This document shows positions 56,683 through 64,000 of a stretch of DNA of 64,000 nucleotides, one piece after another. The DNA is taken from contig NZ_WUCC01000002.1 of assembly GCF_009807095.1 (NCBI RefSeq), forward strand, positions 1 through 64,000. Reading direction: 5' to 3'. Within the stretch, counting starts at the first letter, position 1, and each line of letters begins with the position of its first letter. Below the pieces are notes generated by a model. The model made no database searches. It saw nothing but the letters and a program-made list of their open reading frames with translations, and was not told where the DNA came from. Source of the DNA: Rathayibacter sp. VKM Ac-2754 (GTDB lineage Bacteria; Actinomycetota; Actinomycetes; Actinomycetales; Microbacteriaceae). The position numbers and the translations under genes are program-made.

Positions 56683-56789
56683 GCACCCTCTCGGGGGTGC
56701 GTCGTCGCTCAGCGCCGACGCGCCACCACGCTCCGCGCGCCGGGAGGCCCGCGCCCACCGATCCACCGTCGAGCTCTCGAGGACTCCCC

Positions 56790-57659
56790 GTGACCACCAC
56801 CCCTCCCGCCGCGACCGCACTCCTGCGCGTGGCCGTGCCCAACAAGGGCTCCCTCTCCGAGACCGCCGGTCAGATGCTGGCCGAGGCCGGCTACGTCGGC
56901 CGTCGCGACCCCAAGGAGCTGCACGTCGTCGACGAGCGCAACGGGGTCGAGTTCTTCTACCTCCGCCCGCGCGACATCGCGACCTACGTGGGATCCGGCG
57001 CCCTCGATGTCGGAGTGACGGGGCGCGACCTGCTCATCGACTCCGGCTCCCAGGCGCGCGAGATCGCGAGCCTGGGCTTCGCGGACTCGACGTTCCGCTT
57101 CGCCGGCCCCGCCGGTCGCTACAGCTCGCTCGAGCAGATCGACGGCCTGCGCGTCGCGACCAGCTACCCCGGACTGGTCGGCGGCTTCCTCCGCGAGCAC
57201 GGCGTCGAGGTCACCCTCATCCGCCTCGACGGAGCCGTCGAGTCGGCCATCCAGCTCGGTGTCGCGGACGTGATCGCCGACGTCGTCGAGACCGGCACCA
57301 CGCTCCGCAAGGCGGGCCTCGAGATCTTCGGCCCGGTGATCCTCGACTCCACCGCCGTCCTGGTCTCCGCCGCGGGCGAGCCGGCGGGCATCCCCGTGCT
57401 GCTGCGGCGCCTGCAGGGCGTGCTCGTCGCGCGCGAGTACGTGCTGCTCGATTACGACTGCCCCGCGTCGCTCCTCGAGGAGGCCACGGCCATCGCTCCG
57501 GGCTTCGAGTCGCCGACCGTCTCGCCGCTGCACGACCCCGAGTGGCTGGCCGTCCGCGTCATGGTCACCCGTGCCGACATGAACCAGGTGATGGACCGCC
57601 TCTACGATCTGGGCGCCCGCGCGATCCTCGTCACGTCGATCCACGCCGCTCGGCTCTAG
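56790..57659 (+). CDS. hisG: ATP phosphoribosyltransferase (long form)
   Basis: 289-residue first enzyme of histidine synthesis, with the PRPP-binding ADVIADVVETGTTLRKAGL and a C-terminal ACT-like domain (VRVMVTRADMNQVMDRLYDLGA) for histidine feedback; the long form needs no HisZ. GTG at 56790 has GAGGA at 6 bases; a GTG at 56679 overlapping the hisE stop would add a non-conserved 37 residues and a 6-bp hairpin region. Confidence 0.94.
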   Translation: MTTTPPAATALLRVAVPNKGSLSETAGQMLAEAGYVGRRDPKELHVVDERNGVEFFYLRPRDIATYVGSGALDVGVTGRDLLIDSGSQAREIASLGFADSTFRFAGPAGRYSSLEQIDGLRVATSYPGLVGGFLREHGVEVTLIRLDGAVESAIQLGVADVIADVVETGTTLRKAGLEIFGPVILDSTAVLVSAAGEPAGIPVLLRRLQGVLVAREYVLLDYDCPASLLEEATAIAPGFESPTVSPLHDPEWLAVRVMVTRADMNQVMDRLYDLGARAILVTSIHAARL

Positions 57660-57668
57660 GGAGGCGCC

Positions 57669-58433
57669 GTGAGCCTCGCCGTCCGCGTCATCCCCTGCCT
57701 CGACGTCGCCGCCGGGCGCGTGGTCAAGGGCGTCAACTTCCAGAACCTGCGCGATGCGGGAGACCCCGTCGAGCTCGCCCGCCTCTACTTCGAGCAGGGC
57801 GCCGACGAGCTGACCTTCCTCGACGTCACCGCCACGGTCGACGACCGCTCCACCACCTACGACGTCGTCCGCGCGACCGCCGAGCAGGTCTTCATCCCGC
57901 TGACGGTCGGCGGCGGTGTCCGCGGCGTCGACGACGTGTCGCGCCTGCTCGCTCACGGCGCCGACAAAGTCGGCGTCAACTCGGCCGCCATCGCCCGCCC
58001 CGAGCTGATCGGCGAGATCGCCGACGTCTTCGGGGCGCAGGTGCTGGTGCTCTCGCTCGACGTGAAGCGGAGTGACGCGGCCGCGTCGGGCTTCGTCGTC
58101 ACGACCCACGGCGGTCGCCGCGAGACCGACCTCGACGCTCTCGCCTGGGCGAGCGAGGCCGTCGAGCGCGGCGCGGGCGAGCTGCTGGTCAACTCCATCG
58201 ACGCCGACGGCACCAAGCAGGGCTTCGACCTCGAGCTCATCGCCGCCGTGCGCGAGCTGAGCACTGTCCCGGTGATCGCCTCCGGAGGCGCCGGCGCCGT
58301 CGACCACTTCGCCCCCGCCATCGAGGCCGGCGCCGACGCCGTGCTCGCCGCCTCCGTCTTCCACAATCGCGAGCTCACGATCGGCGACGTGAAGCGCGCC
58401 CTCGACGACTCCGGGATCGAGATCCGCCGATGA
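57669..58433 (+). CDS. hisF: Imidazole glycerol phosphate synthase subunit HisF
   Basis: 254-residue TIM-barrel cyclase that, with HisH, makes IGP and [23 protein letters not shown] carries the catalytic Asp12, and LSLDVKRSD holds the second Asp. hisH and hisA are not in this window. GTG start behind GGGAGG, 9 bases after hisG. Overlaps hisI by 4 bases. Confidence 0.96.
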   Translation: MSLAVRVIPCLDVAAGRVVKGVNFQNLRDAGDPVELARLYFEQGADELTFLDVTATVDDRSTTYDVVRATAEQVFIPLTVGGGVRGVDDVSRLLAHGADKVGVNSAAIARPELIGEIADVFGAQVLVLSLDVKRSDAAASGFVVTTHGGRRETDLDALAWASEAVERGAGELLVNSIDADGTKQGFDLELIAAVRELSTVPVIASGGAGAVDHFAPAIEAGADAVLAASVFHNRELTIGDVKRALDDSGIEIRR

Positions 58434-58798
58434 CCCCCGCCGCCCTCGCCGAGGTCCTCGACCGCGCGAGCTTCGACCCGAGCGGCCTGCTGCCCGCGAT
58501 CATCCAGCAGCACGACACCCGCGAGGTGCTGATGATGGGCTGGATGGACCGCGAGGCCCTCCGCCGCACCCTGACCGAGGGGCGCGTGACGTTCTGGTCG
58601 CGCTCCCGCCGGGAGTACTGGCGCAAGGGCGACACCTCCGGCCACGCCCAGTACGTGCGGGGCGCCGCGCTCGACTGCGACGCCGACACCCTCCTCGTGC
58701 AGGTCGAGCAGATCGGTGCGGCCTGCCACACGGGAGCGCACGCCTGCTTCGACGTCGACCCGCTCGATCCGGTCGCCGACCTCCGGCCGGGGGAGTGA
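58430..58798 (+). CDS. hisI: Phosphoribosyl-AMP cyclohydrolase
   Basis: 122-residue metal enzyme opening the purine ring in the third step. The zinc/magnesium motif is [26 protein letters not shown], with [17 protein letters not shown] before it. ATG overlaps the hisF stop. Normally trpE would follow; here the next gene begins 4 bases after the stop. Confidence 0.95.
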   Translation: MTPAALAEVLDRASFDPSGLLPAIIQQHDTREVLMMGWMDREALRRTLTEGRVTFWSRSRREYWRKGDTSGHAQYVRGAALDCDADTLLVQVEQIGAACHTGAHACFDVDPLDPVADLRPGE

Positions 58799-58802
58799 GC
58801 GC

Positions 58803-59432
58803 ATGACCGGTCGGCGCCTCAAGTCCTCGGTGATCCTCGGGATCGTCCTGCTGGCGGCGCTCGAGCTCACCTCCTCGACCCAGACCTGGTTCACCCTCAC
58901 CCTCGCCGCGACCGTCGGCGACGGCACGCCCCTCGCCGTCGTCGGCACGGTCGCCGCCCCCGCTCTCTCGGCCCTCGCGCTGGCCGGCCTGGCACTGGCC
59001 GCCGCGCTCGCCATCGCCGGGCCCGCCTTCCGGGTGGTCCTCGGCGTGCTGCAGGTCGTCCTCGGCGGATCGGTCGTGCTGGCCGCGTCGACCGCGCTCG
59101 GCGACCCGGTGCGGGCGGGGTCGTCGCTCGTCACGAACGCGACGGCGATCGCCGGGCAGGAGTCGGTCGCCGCGCTCGTCGACTCGTCCGGCTCGACCGC
59201 CTGGCCGATCGTCGCCCTCGTGGCCGGAGTGGTGACCGCGGTCCTCGGCGTCGTGGTCATCGCGACGGTCCGCCGCTGGCCCGGCGCGAAGAAGAAGCGC
59301 GCCTCGCGATTCGAGCCGGCCGACGGCTACGGGCACGGCGCGTCGACCGTCGAGACCGAGGAGGGCAGCATCGACCCGGTCGTCTCCTGGGACGAGCTGT
59401 CGCGCGGCGACGACCCCACCTCCGCCCGCTGA
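58803..59432 (+). CDS. Trp biosynthesis-associated membrane protein
   Basis: 209-residue protein with four predicted membrane helices (about 9-27, 40-60, 66-87, 132-155) and a charged C-terminal tail. It fits the Trp-associated membrane protein family found between trpE and trpC in actinobacteria (place of Rv1610). A short SSTQTWFTLTL motif after the first helix is typical. Function unproven. Here it lies straight after hisI. Confidence 0.8.
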   Translation: MTGRRLKSSVILGIVLLAALELTSSTQTWFTLTLAATVGDGTPLAVVGTVAAPALSALALAGLALAAALAIAGPAFRVVLGVLQVVLGGSVVLAASTALGDPVRAGSSLVTNATAIAGQESVAALVDSSGSTAWPIVALVAGVVTAVLGVVVIATVRRWPGAKKKRASRFEPADGYGHGASTVETEEGSIDPVVSWDELSRGDDPTSAR

Positions 59433-59471
59433 GGACCCCTGCACCGGCGGGGCCGCTCAGGCACCGCACGC

Positions 59472-59477
59472 TAGACT
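59472..59477 (+). promoter_or_regulatory. Candidate -10 box for the HGxxPAAW-trpCBA unit
   Basis: TAGACT would start transcription near 59484, 28 bases before the next ATG, with an AGGAGA ribosome-binding site in between. This would allow trpCBA expression apart from the his genes. Confidence 0.45.
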
Positions 59478-59511
59478 GCTGGGGTCCCGATGCACGTCCA
59501 GGAGGAGACCC

Positions 59512-59745
59512 ATGAGCACCGAGCACGACGACGACAACCACGGCCACTCGCCCGCAGCGTGGACGGCCATCGTCATCATGCTGGTCGGGTTCACGATCGG
59601 CACCGTCGCCTTCTTCTTCGATCAGGCGATCGTCGTGTGGCTCTCCGCCGGCCTCGTCGTCGTGGGCCTGCTCGTCGGCGTCGTGATGGCCCGGCTGGGC
59701 TACGGCGTCAACGGAGCCAAGGCCAACCCGAAGGCGCGCGCGTAG
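59512..59745 (+). CDS. HGxxPAAW-motif small membrane protein
   Basis: 77 residues with the family motif HGHSPAAW (residues 10-17) and two membrane helices (about 16-35, 41-60). Proteins of this type regularly precede trpC in actinobacteria; no function is established. GGAGA lies 7 bases upstream of the ATG. Confidence 0.85.
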   Translation: MSTEHDDDNHGHSPAAWTAIVIMLVGFTIGTVAFFFDQAIVVWLSAGLVVVGLLVGVVMARLGYGVNGAKANPKARA

Positions 59746-59746
59746 A

Positions 59747-60550
59747 GTGCTGACCGATCTGACCGCCGGCGCCCTGGCCGATGCGGCCCGCCGCCGCGAG
59801 AGCGTCCCCCTCGCCGTCGTCGAGCGCCGCGCCTCGGAGCGTCCGCCCGCCCTCGACGCGCTGGCCGCCCTCGCTCCCGCCGAGCGGGTGCGGATCATCG
59901 CCGAGGTGAAGCGCTCCAGCCCCTCGCGCGGCGCACTGGCCGAGATCCCCGATCCCGCGCACCTCGCCGCGCAGTACGAGCTCGGCGGAGCGGGCGCCAT
60001 CAGCGTCCTCACCGAGGAGCGCCGGTTCAAGGGCTCGCTCGCCGACCTCGAGGCCGTGCGCGCCCGCGTGTCCGTCCCCGTCCTCCGCAAGGACTTCATC
60101 GCCGAGCCCTACCAGGTGCTCGAGGCGCGGGCCGCGGGGGCCGACCTCGTCCTCCTGATCGTGGCGGCGCTCGAGCAGAGCGTGCTGCGCGAGCTGCACG
60201 GGCTCGTGCTCGAGCTGGGCATGACGCCGCTGGTCGAGACGCACTCGGGCGAGGAGCTCGCCCGGGCGGCCGATCTCGGCGCCCGCCTCATCGGCGTGAA
60301 CGCCCGCGATCTCTCGACGTTCGAGCTCGACCGCGACCTCTTCGGCCGACTCGCCGACCGCTTCCCCGCCGACGCCGTGAAGGTGGCCGAGTCGGCCGTC
60401 CTCTCGGCCGACGACGTCGCCCACTACCGCCGCTCCGGCGCCGACGTCGTCCTCGTCGGCGAGGCCCTCGTCACCGGCGGCGACCCCGTCTCGACCCTCG
60501 ACTCCTTCCTGCGCGCGGGCGACCTCCCCGGCGTGCAGGCACCCAACTGA
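59747..60550 (+). CDS. trpC: Indole-3-glycerol phosphate synthase
   Basis: 267-residue TIM-barrel enzyme closing the indole ring. [14 protein letters not shown] carries the catalytic lysine, [22 protein letters not shown] and [11 protein letters not shown] are family blocks. GTG start one base after the HGxxPAAW stop (TAGAGTG). No PRA isomerase domain is fused; actinobacteria use PriA/HisA for that step. Confidence 0.96.
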   Translation: MLTDLTAGALADAARRRESVPLAVVERRASERPPALDALAALAPAERVRIIAEVKRSSPSRGALAEIPDPAHLAAQYELGGAGAISVLTEERRFKGSLADLEAVRARVSVPVLRKDFIAEPYQVLEARAAGADLVLLIVAALEQSVLRELHGLVLELGMTPLVETHSGEELARAADLGARLIGVNARDLSTFELDRDLFGRLADRFPADAVKVAESAVLSADDVAHYRRSGADVVLVGEALVTGGDPVSTLDSFLRAGDLPGVQAPN

Positions 60551-60564
60551 TAGGCGGCACTGCC

Positions 60565-61776
60565 ATGGCACTCCGGGATGAACTCGGTCCCTACTTCGGC
60601 GACTTCGGCGGACGCTACGTCCCCGAGTCCCTCGTGGAGGCCCTCGACGAACTGAGCGCCGAGTACGACCGCACCAAGGTCGACCCCGCGTTCCAGGCGG
60701 AGCTCATGGAGCTGCACCGCAGCTACACGGGCCGCCCCTCGATCATCACCGAGGTGCCGCGCTTCGCCGAGCACGCCGGCGGCGCGCGGATCATCCTCAA
60801 GCGCGAGGACCTCAACCACACCGGCTCGCACAAGATCAACAACGTGCTCGGCCAGGCGCTGCTGACCAAGCGCATCGGCAAGACCCGGGTGATCGCCGAG
60901 ACCGGCGCTGGTCAGCACGGTGTCGCGGCCGCCACCGCCGCGGCCCTCTTCGGGCTCGAGTGCGTCGTCTACATGGGCGAGGTCGACACCGAGCGCCAGG
61001 CGCTCAACGTCGCGCGGATGCGCCTGCTCGGCGCCGAGGTCGTCTCGGTGACGACCGGCTCGCGGACGCTCAAGGACGCGATCAACGACGCGATGCGCGA
61101 CTGGGTCACCAACGTCGAGACGACCAACTACATCTTCGGCACCGTCGCGGGCCCGCACCCGTTCCCCGCCCTCGTGCGCGACTTCCAGAAGATCATCGGC
61201 GAGGAGGCGCGCGAGCAGGTCCTCGAGCTCACCGGCTCGCTGCCCACCGCGGTCACCGCCTGCGTCGGCGGCGGCTCGAACGCGATGGGCATCTTCCACG
61301 CCTTCCTCGACGACCCCGAGGTGCGCCTCGTCGGCTTCGAGGCCGGCGGCGACGGAGTCGACACCCCGCGTCACGCGGCGACCATCAGCAAGGGCCGCCC
61401 CGGCGTACTGCACGGCGCCCGCACCTTCCTCCTGCAGGACGAGGACGGCCAGACCACCGAGTCGCACTCGATCTCGGCGGGTCTCGACTACCCGGGCGTC
61501 GGCCCCGAGCACTCCTGGCTCGCGAGCATCGGCCGCGCCGACTACCGCGCCGTCACCGACGCCGCCGCGATGGACGCCCTGATGCTGCTCAGCCGCACCG
61601 AGGGGATCATCCCCGCCATCGAGTCCGCGCACGCCCTCGCCGGCACGCTCGAGCTCGGTCGCGAGCTCGGCCCCGAGGCGACCATCCTGGTCAACCTGAG
61701 CGGTCGCGGCGACAAGGACATGACCACCGCCGCGCACTACTTCGGTCTGATGGACCAGGGCGCGGTGCAGTCGTGA
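60565..61776 (+). CDS. trpB: Tryptophan synthase beta chain
   Basis: 403-residue PLP enzyme joining indole and serine. The Schiff-base lysine lies in [14 protein letters not shown], with ETGAGQHG and [13 protein letters not shown] also conserved: the TrpB1 type that pairs with TrpA. The weak GGCGG upstream is its only ribosome-binding candidate. Overlaps trpA by 4 bases. Confidence 0.97.
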   Translation: MALRDELGPYFGDFGGRYVPESLVEALDELSAEYDRTKVDPAFQAELMELHRSYTGRPSIITEVPRFAEHAGGARIILKREDLNHTGSHKINNVLGQALLTKRIGKTRVIAETGAGQHGVAAATAAALFGLECVVYMGEVDTERQALNVARMRLLGAEVVSVTTGSRTLKDAINDAMRDWVTNVETTNYIFGTVAGPHPFPALVRDFQKIIGEEAREQVLELTGSLPTAVTACVGGGSNAMGIFHAFLDDPEVRLVGFEAGGDGVDTPRHAATISKGRPGVLHGARTFLLQDEDGQTTESHSISAGLDYPGVGPEHSWLASIGRADYRAVTDAAAMDALMLLSRTEGIIPAIESAHALAGTLELGRELGPEATILVNLSGRGDKDMTTAAHYFGLMDQGAVQS

Positions 61777-62579
61777 GCGGCATCGGACCGAGCGTCGCCG
61801 AGACCGTCCGCCGGCGGAACGTCGAGGCGGCGGGCGCCCTGATCGGCTACCTGCCCGTCGGCTTCCCCGATCTGGCGACGAGCATCGACGCGGCGGTCGC
61901 CCTGGCCGAGAACGGCGTCGACGCGATCGAGCTCGGCCTGCCCTACTCCGACCCCGTGATGGACGGCCCGGTCATCCAGGAGGCGACCCAGGCCGCGATC
62001 GCCGGAGGGTTCCGCCTGCGACACGGGTTCGAGGCCGTCCGCGAGATCCGTGCCCGCGTCGACGTGCCCGTCCTCGTGATGACCTACTACAACCCGGTGC
62101 TGCAGTACGGCGTCGAGCGGTTCGCGACCGACCTCGCGGAGGCCGGCGGCTCGGGGCTCATCACCCCCGACCTCATCCCCGACGAGGGTGCGGAGTGGAT
62201 CGCCGTCTCCGAGCGCCTCGGACTCGACCGCGTGTTCCTCGCCGCCCCCTCCTCGACCGACGAGCGCCTGCGCCAGGCCGTCGGCCAGAGCCGCGGATTC
62301 GTCTACGCCGTCTCGACGATGGGCATCACCGGCGCCCGCGCCGATGTCGACCGCGCCGCCCGGACCCTCGTCGACCGGCTGCGCGCGGCCGGCTCCGAGA
62401 GCGCCTGCGTCGGAGTCGGCGTCTCGACCGGCGCGCAGGTCGCCGAGATCCTCGCCTACGCCGACGGCGCCATCGTCGGCTCGGCGCTCGTCCGCGCGCT
62501 CGCCTCCGGGGGAGTGGACGCGGTCGCCGAGACCGCGCGGGGCCTCGCCGAGGGCACGCGCGCCGCATCCGCTCGCTGA
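61773..62579 (+). CDS. trpA: Tryptophan synthase alpha chain
   Basis: 268-residue TIM-barrel subunit cleaving indole-3-glycerol phosphate to indole for TrpB. The catalytic Glu and Asp are in [19 protein letters not shown], and [13 protein letters not shown] binds phosphate. GTG start overlapping the trpB stop. Confidence 0.96.
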   Translation: MSGIGPSVAETVRRRNVEAAGALIGYLPVGFPDLATSIDAAVALAENGVDAIELGLPYSDPVMDGPVIQEATQAAIAGGFRLRHGFEAVREIRARVDVPVLVMTYYNPVLQYGVERFATDLAEAGGSGLITPDLIPDEGAEWIAVSERLGLDRVFLAAPSSTDERLRQAVGQSRGFVYAVSTMGITGARADVDRAARTLVDRLRAAGSESACVGVGVSTGAQVAEILAYADGAIVGSALVRALASGGVDAVAETARGLAEGTRAASAR

Positions 62580-62590
62580 CGAGCTCCCAC

Positions 62591-62641
62591 TACACTCGGG
62601 ATGCCCACCGGGCGCGCTGTCGTCGCGCCCGCGGGCATCCC
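62591..62641 (+). promoter_or_regulatory. TACACT box and strong hairpin between trpA and lgt
   Basis: GGGATGCCC (62598-62606) pairs with GGGCATCCC (62633-62641), and inside it CGGGCGCG (62609-62616) with CGCGCCCG (62624-62631). TACACT (62591-62596) directly before could be a -10 box, with transcription starting inside the left arm. No T-run, so the unit may be a weak terminator for trp plus a promoter for lgt. Confidence 0.45.
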
Positions 62642-62664
62642 TCCTTCGAAAGGTCGACCTGACG

Positions 62665-63636
62665 GTGTCCCTCCCGCTGAGCATCCCGAGCCCGCCCGAG
62701 GCGTGGAGACAGTACGACTTCTCCATCGGGACCTTCACGTTCTCGATCCACGCCTACGCGCTGTGCATTCTCCTCGGCATCGTCGCCGCCACGATCATGA
62801 CGAACCGGCGCCTGGTGCGCCGCGGCGCCGAGCCGTGGGTCGTGCTCGACATCATCATCTGGGCGGTCCCGCTCGGCATCGTCGGAGCGCGGGTCTTCCA
62901 CGTGCTCACCCACCCCGGCGACTACTTCTACGCGGGCGCCGACCCGTGGGAGGTCATCCGGATCTGGAACGGCGGCAACGCGATCTTCGGCGGCCTGATC
63001 GGCGGTGCCGTCGGCGCCTGGATCGGCTGCCGGTGGACGGGAGTCCGGTTCTGGACCTTCGCCGACGCCCTCGCGCCCGGCATGCTCGCGGCGCAGGCGC
63101 TCGGCCGCATCGGGAACTGGTTCAACGCCGAGCTGTTCGGCCTCCCGACGACGCTTCCCTGGGGTCTCGAGATCTCGTCCGACAACCCGGCGTTCCCGAA
63201 GGGCCTCCCCGAGGGGACGCTCTTCCACCCCACGTTCCTCTACGAGATCGTGTGGAACGTCGTCGGCATCGCCGTCATCCTGCTGCTCGAGCGCAAGTTC
63301 AGGCTGCAGTGGGGCACCGTGTTCGGCACCTACCTGATCTGGTACGGGGTCGGCCGCATCTGGTTCGAGTCGATCCGCATCGACCCCAGCGAGGTCTTCT
63401 GGGGCATCCGGACCAACGTCTGGGCCGCGCTGATCGCCGTGGTGATCGGGCTCGTCCTGATCGAGATCCAGCGCCGCGAGCACCCAGGAGGCGAGCCCTC
63501 CGCCTACCGCCCCGGCCGCGAGTGGACGCCCGCCCCGGCTGCGGTAGAATTCGAGGACGTCGACTCCGACCCGACGCACGCCACCACTGCCGACTCCGGC
63601 GACGACGCCGAGACGACGACGGTCTCCCGCACCTGA
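62665..63636 (+). CDS. lgt: Prolipoprotein diacylglyceryl transferase
   Basis: 323-residue membrane enzyme that attaches diacylglycerol to the lipobox cysteine. It has about seven membrane helices; the signature GRIGNWFNAELFG follows AAQALG, and HVLTHPGDYF and GGLIGGAVG are conserved. The acidic C-terminal tail of about 50 residues is cytoplasmic and variable. Start read as GTG at 62665, near the conserved N-terminus. Lies after trpA as in M. tuberculosis. Confidence 0.94.
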   Translation: MSLPLSIPSPPEAWRQYDFSIGTFTFSIHAYALCILLGIVAATIMTNRRLVRRGAEPWVVLDIIIWAVPLGIVGARVFHVLTHPGDYFYAGADPWEVIRIWNGGNAIFGGLIGGAVGAWIGCRWTGVRFWTFADALAPGMLAAQALGRIGNWFNAELFGLPTTLPWGLEISSDNPAFPKGLPEGTLFHPTFLYEIVWNVVGIAVILLLERKFRLQWGTVFGTYLIWYGVGRIWFESIRIDPSEVFWGIRTNVWAALIAVVIGLVLIEIQRREHPGGEPSAYRPGREWTPAPAAVEFEDVDSDPTHATTADSGDDAETTTVSRT

Positions 63637-63938
63637 GGGAGGCCACGGGTCCGCCCGTGACCGCCCCGAGGTTGCCCGACGATCGCTCGATCATCACGCG
63701 GGGCCGACGCCACAAGCGCTGCCACCCGGACGTGATCGATCGGGCGCCCGATCACCCCGCACGCGCCCACGGCGCTCGATCCCTCGGCACTCGCTCCCAC
63801 TGAGCTCGACCCACCCGACGTGACAGCCACCTCCGTCACTTCGCAGACACGGCCCTCCCGATCGGGGAGCCGCACCTCCCTCACCACCGCGGGCCAGCGA
63901 CGTCCCGATCCGCCACAACTCTCGTGAAGACGGTTCCC
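63637..63938. other. lgt to gltB intergenic region
   Basis: About 300 bases with more A/T than the flanking genes. No gene, strong hairpin or clear promoter could be identified; GATCGATCGGGCGCCCGATC near 63736-63755 is partly palindromic (TCGGGCGCCCGA). Confidence 0.45.
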
Positions 63939-64000
63939 ATGGCACCTGCCCAGCACTCGCCCCGCGTCTCCTCCCTGCCGTTCCTCGGCGCCCCGGCGGC
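63939..64000 (+). CDS. Start of a gene, probably glutamate synthase large subunit
   Basis: The ATG at 63939 opens a frame (MAPAQHSPRVSSLPFLGAPA) that runs off the window. Twenty residues are too few for an assignment; gltB commonly follows lgt in related genomes and its N-termini have this loose style. The function is therefore a guess from context. Confidence 0.35.
   Translation, partial: MAPAQHSPRVSSLPFLGAPA

Noticed and set aside
56679-56789. Earlier GTG start for hisG overlapping the hisE stop
   Set aside because: Adds 37 non-conserved residues, while the GTG at 56790 has a proper ribosome-binding site.

Overview
The window is chromosomal DNA from a very GC-rich actinobacterium, most likely a member of the Microbacteriaceae (Rathayibacter/Clavibacter/Curtobacterium-like). 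The evidence is the strong third-position G/C bias, frequent GTG starts, -10 boxes of the TAGRCT/TANAAT type, a helicase-degenerate PriA, an actinobacterial integration host factor (mIHF) next to, and here fused to, guanylate kinase, and the chromosomal order ruvCAB-yajC-secDF-rel / alaS-ruvX-mltG-aroECKB-efp-nusB-pyr / coaBC-metK-priA-fmt-rsmB-rpe-his-trp-lgt. Family assignments were made by reading the translations; no database search was run.

Layout. 1-6408 (minus strand) is a surface-polysaccharide locus: a polyprenyl-phosphate sugar-phosphate transferase, then a tightly overlapping set of sugar-nucleotide genes (Gfo/Idh/MocA dehydrogenase, NAD epimerase, DegT-type aminotransferase, left-handed beta-helix acyltransferase) and a GT2 glycosyltransferase cut by the window edge. 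6409-7375 has no convincing gene but holds a series of strong hairpins behind a TAGAAT box, ahead of thrS. 7376-12530 carries thrS, a HIT protein, pdxST and an Fpg/Nei glycosylase. 12531-13112 is a repeat island. 13113-22143 is yebC, ruvCAB, yajC-secDF, a rhodanese and the bifunctional (p)ppGpp enzyme Rel. On the opposite strand follow a lone AbiEi-like protein whose start codon lies in a 51-bp palindrome, a DUF349 protein and a membrane-anchored cyclophilin. 25243-36681 holds rarA, rpsD, two small membrane proteins, alaS, ruvX, mltG and the shikimate operon aroECKB.

36690-47308 contains a SHOCT membrane protein, efp, nusB and a full pyrimidine operon (pyrR-pyrB-pyrC-PH protein-carA-carB-pyrF). 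A PyrR-binding loop sits beside the pyrR ribosome-binding site, which suggests translational feedback. 47298-51313 has the mIHF-Gmk fusion, rpoZ, coaBC and metK. 51322-56328 has priA-fmt-rsmB and rpe. 56419-62579 has hisE-hisG-hisF-hisI, running straight into a Trp-associated membrane protein, an HGxxPAAW protein and trpCBA; trpE, usually found between hisI and the membrane protein, is missing. lgt and the first bases of a probable gltB close the window.

The most interesting items are the structured region upstream of thrS, the palindrome at the AbiEi-like start, the mIHF-Gmk fusion with a TTG start, the repeat island with a perfect 27-bp hairpin across the fpg stop, REP-like elements shared between 12.9 kb and 38.3 kb, tandem repeats ahead of hisE and metK, and several start codons positioned as if translated from leaderless mRNAs.
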